Shown here one piece after another: positions 1 through 7,077 of a DNA stretch of 11,379 nucleotides. Both the position numbers and the translations under genes were made by a program. Source of the DNA: Candidatus Cloacimonadota bacterium (lineage in GTDB: Bacteria > Cloacimonadota > Cloacimonadia > Cloacimonadales > TCS61); the NCBI GenBank assembly GCA_016931665.1, contig JAFGEH010000079.1:1-11379 (forward strand), read 5' to 3'. Positions within the stretch are counted from its first letter, which is position 1. Each line of letters starts with the position of its first letter. Under the pieces are notes generated by a model. That model was given only the letters and a program-made list of their open reading frames with translations, had not been told where the DNA came from and did not search any database.

Positions 1-848
1 CCACTTCCTTTATCTGCTCCCGCGGGATCGCAGGTCAGCATGAATCCTGCCAGAGGAATGTGAGCCCGCAGCTGAAGTATAATCTCCGGTGTCAAATCGT
101 AAAATATTTCCTCCAGGGTGGTTAACTGTCCGGGATCACTTTGACAGAACAGAGATGGCGTGCCACTCCAGCTGACGGCTTCCTGTAATAGTAGAGTAAC
201 AGCCGCTGGATCGGCTACCTGCAGGTAATCCGAAAGCGGGGGATCTTCACTGCTGATATTACAGAAGATATTTCCCAGGCCGAGGCAGGTTCCGGCTGCA
301 GAAGTATCGTTCTGATCAGATTGAACCTGGGAGCCGGTACCAATGGCGAATTCCAGATCAGACAGGCTGGTTCTGAAAGCTGCCTTCTTTTTGTCCGTAT
401 ATTCCCGGCTGCTGAAACTACCCCAGAGCCAGAGAGTGCTCTTGCCCTCCGGAAAGCTGGTTAGGCGGTATTTTCTGCCATCAACAGTGTATTCCCTGAT
501 TTGCTGCCGGGAATTACGTAATTCAGCCAGAGCCTCATCCAGATTGTTCCTGAGCTGGAAATGGGTGCTGAGCCCCGTCATTTCCAGGATACTGACCAGA
601 TGAGGCGGTAAACCGGCAATGATCAGTCTGGTGCTTTCCCTGGCTGATCCTTTAGCCAGTTTCAGCCAGATCCTCAAACCGGCACTGGCCAGATAATCCA
701 GCTCAGAACATTCCAGGATAATGTCGGGCAGCGTTTTTTCCAAACTGCCGACTTCCTCTTCCAGATGATTTGCTCCCCAGCCATCCAGCCTGCCTCTTAG
801 CGATAAAACGGTGACCTGATCTTCTAAGGCAATATTGATATCCAGCAT
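1..848 (-). CDS. STAS-domain protein with long unrecognised C-terminal region (3' end outside window)
   Basis: The reading frame is open from an ATG at 848 to the left edge, giving 282 residues with no stop, so the C-terminus is missing. A GGAG ribosome binding site lies just upstream of the start. Residues about 1-100 form a STAS (anti-sigma factor antagonist) domain: beta strand LSLRGRLD at 15-22, then the signature SELDYLASAGLR ending at 59. Ser55 aligns with the phosphorylated Ser58 of SpoIIAA. The domain closely resembles the STAS protein at 8873-9211 (same GRLD, SELDY and SAGLR blocks, both with Ser55), so the two are probable paralogues. Residues about 105-282 contain EFAIGTGS and CLGLGNIFC and do not match a family I can name with confidence. 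From memory, some other STAS proteins carry a similar extension, but I am unsure. Its place divergent from the partner-switch operon suggests it is another switch target or output adaptor (inference). Confidence 0.85.
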   Translation of the reverse strand, partial: MLDINIALEDQVTVLSLRGRLDGWGANHLEEEVGSLEKTLPDIILECSELDYLASAGLRIWLKLAKGSARESTRLIIAGLPPHLVSILEMTGLSTHFQLRNNLDEALAELRNSRQQIREYTVDGRKYRLTSFPEGKSTLWLWGSFSSREYTDKKKAAFRTSLSDLEFAIGTGSQVQSDQNDTSAAGTCLGLGNIFCNISSEDPPLSDYLQVADPAAVTLLLQEAVSWSGTPSLFCQSDPGQLTTLEEIFYDLTPEIILQLRAHIPLAGFMLTCDPAGADKGS

Positions 849-887
849 CGCACACTCCTGACTTGCGGATATAGTAAAGAAATCCTG

Positions 888-905
888 TGTCAAGAATTAT
901 CAGAA
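888..905 (-). promoter_or_regulatory. Candidate promoter/operator element upstream of the STAS gene at 848
   Basis: Read on the minus strand, TTCTGATAA is followed directly by TTCTTGACA, which contains a perfect -35 hexamer (TTGACA, 893-888) 45 bases from the start codon. The best -10 candidate, TATCCG (871-866, spacer 16), is poor, and TATATC (873-868) has a spacer of only 14. The same two 9-mers recur upstream of the receiver-PAS gene (10400-10420) with a three-base insertion between them. It could be a promoter, an operator or both. Confidence 0.35.
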
Positions 906-924
906 ATATCCGGAGAAAAAAAGA

Positions 925-960
925 TTGACTGCAAACTGGGAAAATCCTTCCTCATATAAA
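925..960 (+). promoter_or_regulatory. Weak candidate promoter for the plus-strand cluster
   Basis: The 156-base divergent gap (849-1004) must hold the promoter for the eight-gene cluster. A TTGACT hexamer at 925-930 and a TATAAA hexamer at 955-960 are the best sigma-70-like boxes, but they are 24 bases apart, which is too far for a standard promoter. They may be unrelated, or the real promoter may use another sigma factor. The rest of the gap shows no open reading frame or RNA gene. Confidence 0.2.
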
Positions 961-1004
961 TGAAAATTTCAGATAATTGATTCAATTACTTAAAGGAGGA
1001 TGGC

Positions 1005-1976
1005 ATGAAGAAATTTCTTGTTCCTGTTATCATATTTTGCGGATTGATCATCCTGAGTGGTTGCTCTCCCCGCCCCACCAGGATAATGGCTTTATACAGC
1101 TACCACCCGGAATATCTCTGGGTGCAGGAAGAGGCCTCTGGACTTGAAGCAGCCCTGCAGCAGCAATCCGTGGAGATTGAGCAGTTCTATCTGGATACTA
1201 AAAGGAATCCAAGTGCAGAGTGGCAAAGAAGCATTTTTGCTCAGGCTTTAACTAAAATTGGGGAGTACAGGCCCGATATCATGGTGGTATTCGATGATAA
1301 CGCCTGCCAGTTCGTATCCGAGAATATTGATGATTTGCCAATGCCGGTAGTATTTGCCGGAATGAATGATAACCCGGAAGATTACGGGTTCCCGGCTCCC
1401 AATGTCACCGGGGTACTGGAAAGAATCCACCTGCTGAATTCCATTGCCTTTCTCAGAGAATTGTCACCGAATTTGAAAAATAATTATCTGATCAGCGACG
1501 ACAGCCCGACCTCCCGTAAAATCTTTAAAAGGTTTACGCAAACAGAACTCGAAAGTGTCTTCAATGAAATAGTGCTGACCAATGATTTCGAGCTCTGGCA
1601 GCAGAAGATCCGGAGCTGGCAGAAGCAGGATGCTGCCCTGGGGATTCTGCTCTACCATACACTCGCCAGTACCGGAAACGGACAGAGCATTCCCTCCGAA
1701 GAAGTAATCAAGTGGACTCTCAAATATAACCGGCTACCGGAATGGGCAGTTTTCGATTTTGTGATCCAGGATGGAGTCCTCTGCGGAGAAATCATATCGG
1801 GTTACGAACAGGGTAAAGTTGCCGGAGATATCGTGGCGGAGATTATCCGGGGTAGAAAACCGGCGGAAATACCCATGATTACCCCCGAAACCGGAGAAAA
1901 AGTCATTAATCTTTCCCGAGCCGAAGCATTAGGGTTGAACCTTAACCCAGCCCTGCTGGAGAAATATGGAAAATAA
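1005..1976 (+). CDS. ABC_sub_bind-type substrate-binding lipoprotein
   Basis: This 323-residue protein begins with a lipoprotein signal peptide: Lys2-Lys3, a hydrophobic stretch, then lipobox LSGC at 17-20, with Cys20 as the lipidated residue. Ser at +2 is not an inner-membrane retention signal. The mature part resembles the periplasmic type 1 binding-protein family 'ABC transporter substrate binding protein' (ABC_sub_bind): an N-terminal block with YHPEYLWVQ near residue 35, PDIMVVFDDNA near 90, PMPVVFAGMND near 112, and NVTGVLER near 133. The start is firm, with AAAGGAGG at 992-999 and five bases between GGAGG and the ATG. No permease or transport ATPase gene is adjacent. Domains of this family also occur as sensory modules of signalling proteins, so a sensing role beside the phosphatase genes is more likely than transport (inference). 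The 3' end overlaps the GPP34 gene by 11 bases. Confidence 0.85.
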   Translation: MKKFLVPVIIFCGLIILSGCSPRPTRIMALYSYHPEYLWVQEEASGLEAALQQQSVEIEQFYLDTKRNPSAEWQRSIFAQALTKIGEYRPDIMVVFDDNACQFVSENIDDLPMPVVFAGMNDNPEDYGFPAPNVTGVLERIHLLNSIAFLRELSPNLKNNYLISDDSPTSRKIFKRFTQTELESVFNEIVLTNDFELWQQKIRSWQKQDAALGILLYHTLASTGNGQSIPSEEVIKWTLKYNRLPEWAVFDFVIQDGVLCGEIISGYEQGKVAGDIVAEIIRGRKPAEIPMITPETGEKVINLSRAEALGLNLNPALLEKYGK

Positions 1977-2643
1977 TGGACTGACTTTTGCCGAAGAGCT
2001 GTTCCTGCTGGCCCTGGATGACGAGAAAGGCGTTCTCATAGAAATGCCGGTTATGGCCCTGGAATATGGACTGGTAGGGGGCTTACTGATGGAGCTGGCT
2101 CTGATGAACCGGATCGATACCGACCTGGAAAAACTGATCCTTCTTGATAATTCCCCGACCGGTGATGAACTTTATGACAAGATCCTGGAAATTGTTGGAA
2201 CCTTCTCCCAGGATAAAAGCACTTCTTTCTGGATCAAGCAGATCGCCCGGGATTTTACCGAACTGAAAGGGGAAATCCTCAAACGCCTGATCGAAAAGAA
2301 GATCCTTAAACAGGAGGAACATAAAATTCTCTGGGTCTTCAGTAAACGCTGCTACCCCATGATCAACTTTAAACAGGAAAAAGAGGTCAAAACCCGTATC
2401 AGGGACATGGTAACCAGTGAAGATATACCCGAATATCGCGATATCATGCTGCTTGCCCTGACCAATTCCTGCGGCCTGCTGGACCAGGTGTTCAAAGCTG
2501 GTGAACTGGAGAAGTATCAGGAAAGGATAGAAAATCTCTCCCGTTTCGACCTGATCGGCCAGGCTGTGAACAAGGCTGTATCCGATATCCATAAACTTAT
2601 CTCAGCTGCTGTTGCTTATGTGATCGTGGGACCTCCAGCCTGA
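1966..2643 (+). CDS. GPP34 (Golgi phosphoprotein 3/Vps74-like) family protein
   Basis: The 225-residue product matches the GPP34 family pattern along its whole length. The N-terminus LTFAEELFLLALDDEKG (6-22) is followed by GGLLMELALMNRID (38-51), then SPTGDELYDKIL (63-74). Next come the LKRLIEKKILK helix and beta-hairpin region (105-115), and finally EYRDIMLLALTNSCGLL (156-172). In eukaryotes GOLPH3 and Vps74 bind phosphatidylinositol 4-phosphate and link Golgi membranes to cargo; the function of bacterial members is not established. There is no signal peptide, so it is cytoplasmic. The last 15 residues are hydrophobic (ISAAVAYVIVG) and might help membrane association. The start overlaps the lipoprotein gene by 11 bases, with TGGAG four bases before the ATG, which suggests translational coupling. 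GPP34 inside a partner-switch operon is unusual, and it could be an output acting at the membrane (inference). Confidence 0.8.
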   Translation: MENNGLTFAEELFLLALDDEKGVLIEMPVMALEYGLVGGLLMELALMNRIDTDLEKLILLDNSPTGDELYDKILEIVGTFSQDKSTSFWIKQIARDFTELKGEILKRLIEKKILKQEEHKILWVFSKRCYPMINFKQEKEVKTRIRDMVTSEDIPEYRDIMLLALTNSCGLLDQVFKAGELEKYQERIENLSRFDLIGQAVNKAVSDIHKLISAAVAYVIVGPPA

Positions 2644-2672
2644 TCATTGAGCTTAAAAATTCTGAAGAGGAT

Positions 2673-4151
2673 ATGGACATTTCAGCCATCGACAAGGAAA
2701 TTGCCCGGGTCAGATTCCTGGCAGAAAAAAAATATCTTACCGCTATAGTCAATCTGGTAAATCAGATTGCCCGTAACGAAGGATTTGCGGCTGCCGCTGC
2801 CGGCAAACTGGAACTGGCTGCCGAAGAAGCCTGCCTGAACATCATCGATCATGCCTACGGCCCGGATGAGCAGGGTCACATTGAACTTATCTGCCAGAGA
2901 AAACCCGGTGAACTGATCATCGCAATCCAGGACAAGGGATTGCCTTTTGATTTCAGACTGGTCGAAGGAGTAAACAGTACCGGACTGGGATCATTGCTGA
3001 TGAAAGCTCTGGTCGATCAGGTGCGCTTCCTGAATCTGGGCAGCGAAGGTAAAAGATTGGAACTTGTCAAGCGACTGCCCGGCGAACATATCACACTTCC
3101 TGTGGAAAAGGATATTGAGGCAGAACCAGTCCAGGAGGTCATCCAACTCCAGCCGGGAGATTATACCATCCGCTTAATGACAGAGAATGATGTACTGAAA
3201 ATGTCACAGTGTATTTATCATGCTTACGGATATACCTACGGCTGGGAATTCGTTTATTATCCGGAAAGGATGAAAGAGATGCTGAACGGGGGAATGCTCA
3301 CTTCCGTTGTCACTGAGCTCCCCGATCAGACAATCATCGGCCATCTTGCCATGCTAACTGATGCCCCGGAGGCCCGGGTGGGAGAAACTGGTATGGCGGT
3401 GGTTGTCCCGCGTTACCGGAAAAATAGTTTGTTTCCGATCATGAAGAAATATATGATAGAAGTTGCCAGGCAGCGGGGAATGCTGGGCATATTCAGCGAA
3501 GCTATTACCGCTCATCCCTTTTCCCAGAAGGGTAATATCTCCATCGGAGCCCGGGAAACCGGAATCCTGCTGGGCCTGATGCCACCTATGCAGTTCAAAA
3601 AAGTCCGGGAAAATATCGGCTCAGATCGGGTCAGCGCCGTTCTCTATTACCTCAGAATCAATCCTCACCCAATCCGCAGAGTTTATCCGCCTGCTCATCA
3701 CCGGACGATCATTTCTAGAATTTATCAGCATATCGGTTTGGACAGAGAATTAGCGGAATCTCACAAACCAAAGGATCTCAACCAGTCATCAGCGAGGGTA
3801 AATATCGACATTAAGCCTGAGATCTGTATCGCTTATCTGAGGATCGTGGAATATGGAGAAGATATTACCGGTATCATCAGGTTACGGCTGCGGGAATTGT
3901 GTCTGCGCAAGCTCGATACCATCTATCTCGACCTGCCTCTCAGCAAACCGGAGACAGCCTTCTTCTGCGCCTCCTTTGAACAGGAAGGATTCTTTTTTGC
4001 CGGATTGATTCCGGAACTGCAGGAAGGGGACGTCCTGCGCCTGCAATATCTTAACAATATACTTATCGACCGCGATAAACTGGATGTCTGCAGCGAATTC
4101 GGCCAGCAGCTGCTGGATTATATTTATTCCAATCACAACAGAAGATCATGA
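2673..4151 (+). CDS. HATPase_c_2 anti-sigma-kinase-like domain fused to a GNAT-like domain
   Basis: This 492-residue protein has three parts. Residues about 10-137 are an RsbW/SpoIIAB-like GHKL ATPase: N-box EEACLNIIDHAY with Glu52 and Asn56, G1 box DKGLPFD at 87-93, and G2 box TGLGSLLM at 103-110. Residues about 163-330 look like a GNAT acyltransferase (YTIRLMTENDV, IIGHLAMLTD, and GMAVVVPRYRKNSL at 240-253 as the acetyl-CoA loop region). Residues about 376-490 form a further domain, with FEQEGFFFAGLIPEL and DVLRLQYLNN, that resembles the tail of other proteins with this architecture (from memory). The ATPase part may phosphorylate a STAS partner; the acyltransferase substrate is unknown. 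The ATG has AAGAGG only two bases upstream, a tight spacing. It lies 29 bases after the GPP34 stop, and its stop overlaps the next start (ATGA, 4148-4151). Confidence 0.85.
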   Translation: MDISAIDKEIARVRFLAEKKYLTAIVNLVNQIARNEGFAAAAAGKLELAAEEACLNIIDHAYGPDEQGHIELICQRKPGELIIAIQDKGLPFDFRLVEGVNSTGLGSLLMKALVDQVRFLNLGSEGKRLELVKRLPGEHITLPVEKDIEAEPVQEVIQLQPGDYTIRLMTENDVLKMSQCIYHAYGYTYGWEFVYYPERMKEMLNGGMLTSVVTELPDQTIIGHLAMLTDAPEARVGETGMAVVVPRYRKNSLFPIMKKYMIEVARQRGMLGIFSEAITAHPFSQKGNISIGARETGILLGLMPPMQFKKVRENIGSDRVSAVLYYLRINPHPIRRVYPPAHHRTIISRIYQHIGLDRELAESHKPKDLNQSSARVNIDIKPEICIAYLRIVEYGEDITGIIRLRLRELCLRKLDTIYLDLPLSKPETAFFCASFEQEGFFFAGLIPELQEGDVLRLQYLNNILIDRDKLDVCSEFGQQLLDYIYSNHNRRS

Positions 4152-5149
4152 CAGACCTGCCGAAGATTAAACCAGGTTTAAAAATTAACAGGTATCTGAT
4201 AATTGCAGCAGTTCTGCTTTTCACCGGCAGCCAGACTGCAGCCGAAGTTGTCCGCCTGCAGTTGCAATGGTACCCGCAAGCCCAGTTCGCCGGTTACATC
4301 ATGGCTGTTGAGAAAGGAATATACCGGGAGAAGGGGCTTACCGTAGAGCTGCTTTTTGCCGAGGGCTCCGGCAGTTCCCTGCAGAAAGTGAGTGAGGGAG
4401 ACGCTGAATTCTGCACAGCCTGGCTCTCACAGGCATTGACCTTAACCGGCGAAAAAGCTCTGGTCAATATCTGCCAGGTTCTGCAGAAATCTTCCCTGCT
4501 GCTGGTGGCTAAAGCCGGCCGGGGCATCTATCAGCCAGAGGACCTTAACGGCAGAAGGATCGGTTTGTGGAGCGGGGATTTCTCCATCCAGCCTGCCGCC
4601 TTCTTTCGTAAATTCAACTTGAATTATGAACATATCGAGCAGTCCTATAATATTTATGGGTTCCTGGATGATGCGTGGGATGTTGCCTCCGTCATGTATT
4701 ATAACGAGTACTACAGGATTATTCAATCCGGAATTGATGAGAACGAGCTGGTCCATTTCTTTTTTGCAGATTATGACCTGAATTTCCCAGAAGACGGTAT
4801 CTACTGCCGTCTTGATTATTTGCAGAATAACACTCAAACCTGCCGCGATTTCGTGGCTGCCTCACTTGAAGGCTGGCAGTATGCCGAGCTGCATCCGGAG
4901 GAAACCGTAGATGTGATAATTCAATATGCTGCAGAATATCATCTGCAGACTAATTATAATCACCAGCAATGGATGCTGAAGCGAATCCTGGAATCGGTCC
5001 GCTTTGGAACCGGGGTTGAAGCCGCAGGTCTGGGCAGGCTGAAGGAAGAAGATTACTACAGGGTGGCCCGGGAATTGCAGTTGCAGGGCCTGCTGCCGGA
5101 GTATCCAGCTTTCCGCGAGTTTTATCAGGATACCATCAATGTCGATTAA
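4148..5149 (+). CDS. NMT1/THI5-type substrate-binding protein
   Basis: The 333-residue product starts with a long basic N-region, a hydrophobic segment (about 16-27) and a plausible signal peptidase I site after Ala32 (TAA, then EVV). The mature protein opens with VRLQLQWYPQAQFAGYIMA and VEKGIYREKGLTVEL, the hallmark of the NMT1/THI5-like (ThiY/SsuA-type) periplasmic binding fold. This is followed by SQALTL, LNGRRIGLWSGDF and AYLHPEE-like blocks (AELHPEETVDVI). Relatives bind thiamine precursors, sulfonates or related small molecules, or act as the input domain of sensor kinases; the ligand here cannot be read from the sequence. No permease or ATPase gene is nearby. It overlaps the preceding gene by four bases (ATGA) and the following Cache phosphatase gene by 11 bases. 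That tight coupling suggests it delivers ligand information to the phosphatase (inference). The ribosome binding site is weak, consistent with translational coupling. Confidence 0.85.
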   Translation: MTDLPKIKPGLKINRYLIIAAVLLFTGSQTAAEVVRLQLQWYPQAQFAGYIMAVEKGIYREKGLTVELLFAEGSGSSLQKVSEGDAEFCTAWLSQALTLTGEKALVNICQVLQKSSLLLVAKAGRGIYQPEDLNGRRIGLWSGDFSIQPAAFFRKFNLNYEHIEQSYNIYGFLDDAWDVASVMYYNEYYRIIQSGIDENELVHFFFADYDLNFPEDGIYCRLDYLQNNTQTCRDFVAASLEGWQYAELHPEETVDVIIQYAAEYHLQTNYNHQQWMLKRILESVRFGTGVEAAGLGRLKEEDYYRVARELQLQGLLPEYPAFREFYQDTINVD

Positions 5150-7058
5150 ACATATTAATATTCCTATATTGCTCAAGATGATCCTCCTGATCGGGTTACC
5201 CCTGATCCTGGTGTATGGTCTGATTCTCGGCCTCAATTATATGTCCGGGAAACAGGCTGCTGTATCACAAATGAAAAGCTATCTGGCTGAACTTACGGCC
5301 CATCAGGCAGCCCGGCTGGACAGTAAATTCCTGCAGATCTCCACCGGTCCCCGGGATCTCGCCCGGATCCTGCCATTATTGCCCATTAATAATCCTGAAG
5401 ATATTTACCAGTTACTGGAACATTATCTGACCAAGAAACCCGATATCTACGGGATGTCTATCTCCTTTGCCCCTTATCAGTCTGCAACCGGGTTGGAGCT
5501 GTTCGCACCCTATGTCTACCGGGAAGAGGGTGATTTCCAACGTCTGAACCTGAAAGACAGCTATGACTATCAACACCAGGATTTCTATCAGATCCCAGCT
5601 CTGCTATCCCGGCCCTACTGGACTGAGCCTTATTTCGATGCAGGGGTAGGGAATGCGCTGATGATAACATATTCGGTACCCGTTTTTCGGGATGACTCGC
5701 TACTGGGGATTATCACGGCTGATGTTCGGATCGATGAGTTACAGGAGGAGATGAGAAAACTGAAGATCCTGGCCGGATATACCTTTCTGATCAGCCGTCA
5801 CGGTACTTATATTTATCATCCGCTGGCGGAAGATATCATGCGGGAAACCATCTTCAGCAAAGCAGAAAGGTATGATTTTAACGAAATGCGCACCTTTGGC
5901 CGCGAAATGATTGCCGGTAAAAGTGGTGTTAAACCTTTCAACGACCCCATCTCCGGAGGCAGGCGCTGGCTGGTATATTCCCCCCTGGAATCTACCGGCT
6001 GGTCTTTCGCTGCCATTGTTCCCGAAGAAGAGATCCTGGTCAGCGTCAACCGGGTGATGATGCACCAGGCTTTAATAATGATCCTGGGCTTAATGGTGAT
6101 CCTGCTCATAGTATCCTGGGTTTCCTACGGGATCACCAATCCCATTCGGAAGCTGGCAGGGATGTCGCGACAACTGGCAGCCGGAAATCTGGAAGTGCAA
6201 CTGGAATCAATCAAAGGCCGCGATGAAATTCAGGAATTTGCCCAGGCCTTCAATAAAATGGTGGTCGATCTCAAACATTATATCACTGATCTCACCAGTG
6301 CAACCAGAGCTAAAGAAGCAGTGGAAAGCGAATTGCGCATCGCCAGACAGATCCAGGAATCCCTGCTTCCCCGGGTCTTTCCGCCTTTCCCGGACCGGGT
6401 GGAATTCGAGCTTTATGCCAGAATCATCCCTGCCCGGGAAGTAGCAGGGGATTTCTACGATTTCTTTTTTCTAGATCGGGATAACCTTGCTCTGGTGATT
6501 GCCGATGTTTCAGGCAAAGGTATTTCTGCCGGACTGTTCATGGCAGTAACCCGAACTCTGATCAAGACTGTTTTTCAGGAAGGAGTATCACCGGCTATGG
6601 CTCTTACACGGGCTAATCAGATACTGTGCCTGGAAAATGATGCCTGCATGTTCACAACCCTTTTTCTTGGATTATACAACGTTCAAAACGGCGAAATGAT
6701 TTACGCCAATGCCGGCCATAATCCCCCGGTTGTTTTAACCGGCACAGGCCAATATCAGCTCCTGGATAAAATGTCTGGGATCGCTCTCGGTATTGCCGAT
6801 GATTTTCTATATCAGGAAACCAGAGTTAAACTGGGATATTCGGATATGATAATTCTCTATACCGATGGCGTGGTTGAAGCTACCTCCCCGCAGCAGGAAT
6901 TATACGGGGAAGATAGACTTCTGAGGATTCTGATCCAGGGGAAGGATAATAAACCCAGACAGATCATCGAATCTCTGGAAGCAGAAGTGCAGGCCTTCCA
7001 GCAGGGAAACCAGTTTGATGATATTACCATCATGATATTACGACGGCTGAATCAATAA
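5139..7058 (+). CDS. Cache-HAMP-SpoIIE/PP2C membrane sensor phosphatase (RsbU-like)
   Basis: This is a 639-residue transmembrane sensor. TM1 lies about 9-32, and an extracytoplasmic dCache-type sensor about 35-305 (PYWTEPYFDAG at 159-169, MITYSVPVF, LLGIITADV). TM2 is at about 311-331, HAMP about 331-385, and a short helical linker follows. The SpoIIE-family PP2C phosphatase domain spans about 420-636. Metal-binding aspartates are visible in VAGDFYD (Asp438), ADVSGKG (Asp456), YTDG (Asp576) and FDDIT (Asp628), so it should be active. It is expected to dephosphorylate a phospho-Ser STAS protein in response to an external ligand, as RsbU and SpoIIE do for RsbV and SpoIIAA. The start overlaps the binding-protein gene by 11 bases with only a weak GGA upstream, implying coupled translation. 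Its catalytic domain is a clear paralogue of the next gene's. Domain calls are firm; the ligand is unknown. Confidence 0.93.
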   Translation: MSIKHINIPILLKMILLIGLPLILVYGLILGLNYMSGKQAAVSQMKSYLAELTAHQAARLDSKFLQISTGPRDLARILPLLPINNPEDIYQLLEHYLTKKPDIYGMSISFAPYQSATGLELFAPYVYREEGDFQRLNLKDSYDYQHQDFYQIPALLSRPYWTEPYFDAGVGNALMITYSVPVFRDDSLLGIITADVRIDELQEEMRKLKILAGYTFLISRHGTYIYHPLAEDIMRETIFSKAERYDFNEMRTFGREMIAGKSGVKPFNDPISGGRRWLVYSPLESTGWSFAAIVPEEEILVSVNRVMMHQALIMILGLMVILLIVSWVSYGITNPIRKLAGMSRQLAAGNLEVQLESIKGRDEIQEFAQAFNKMVVDLKHYITDLTSATRAKEAVESELRIARQIQESLLPRVFPPFPDRVEFELYARIIPAREVAGDFYDFFFLDRDNLALVIADVSGKGISAGLFMAVTRTLIKTVFQEGVSPAMALTRANQILCLENDACMFTTLFLGLYNVQNGEMIYANAGHNPPVVLTGTGQYQLLDKMSGIALGIADDFLYQETRVKLGYSDMIILYTDGVVEATSPQQELYGEDRLLRILIQGKDNKPRQIIESLEAEVQAFQQGNQFDDITIMILRRLNQ

Positions 7059-7077
7059 ACAACAAGGTATATAAAGG

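Noticed and set aside
343..603. Plus-strand open frame of 86 codons
   Set aside because: It lies antisense within the STAS gene, whose minus-strand frame has clear domain motifs; no ribosome binding site or family match.
2640..2672. Earlier in-frame start for the HATPase-GNAT gene (CTG at 2640, overlapping the GPP34 stop)
   Set aside because: CTG and ATT starts are rare. The ATG at 2673 has AAGAGG nearby, although the spacing is short, so a different start is not fully excluded.
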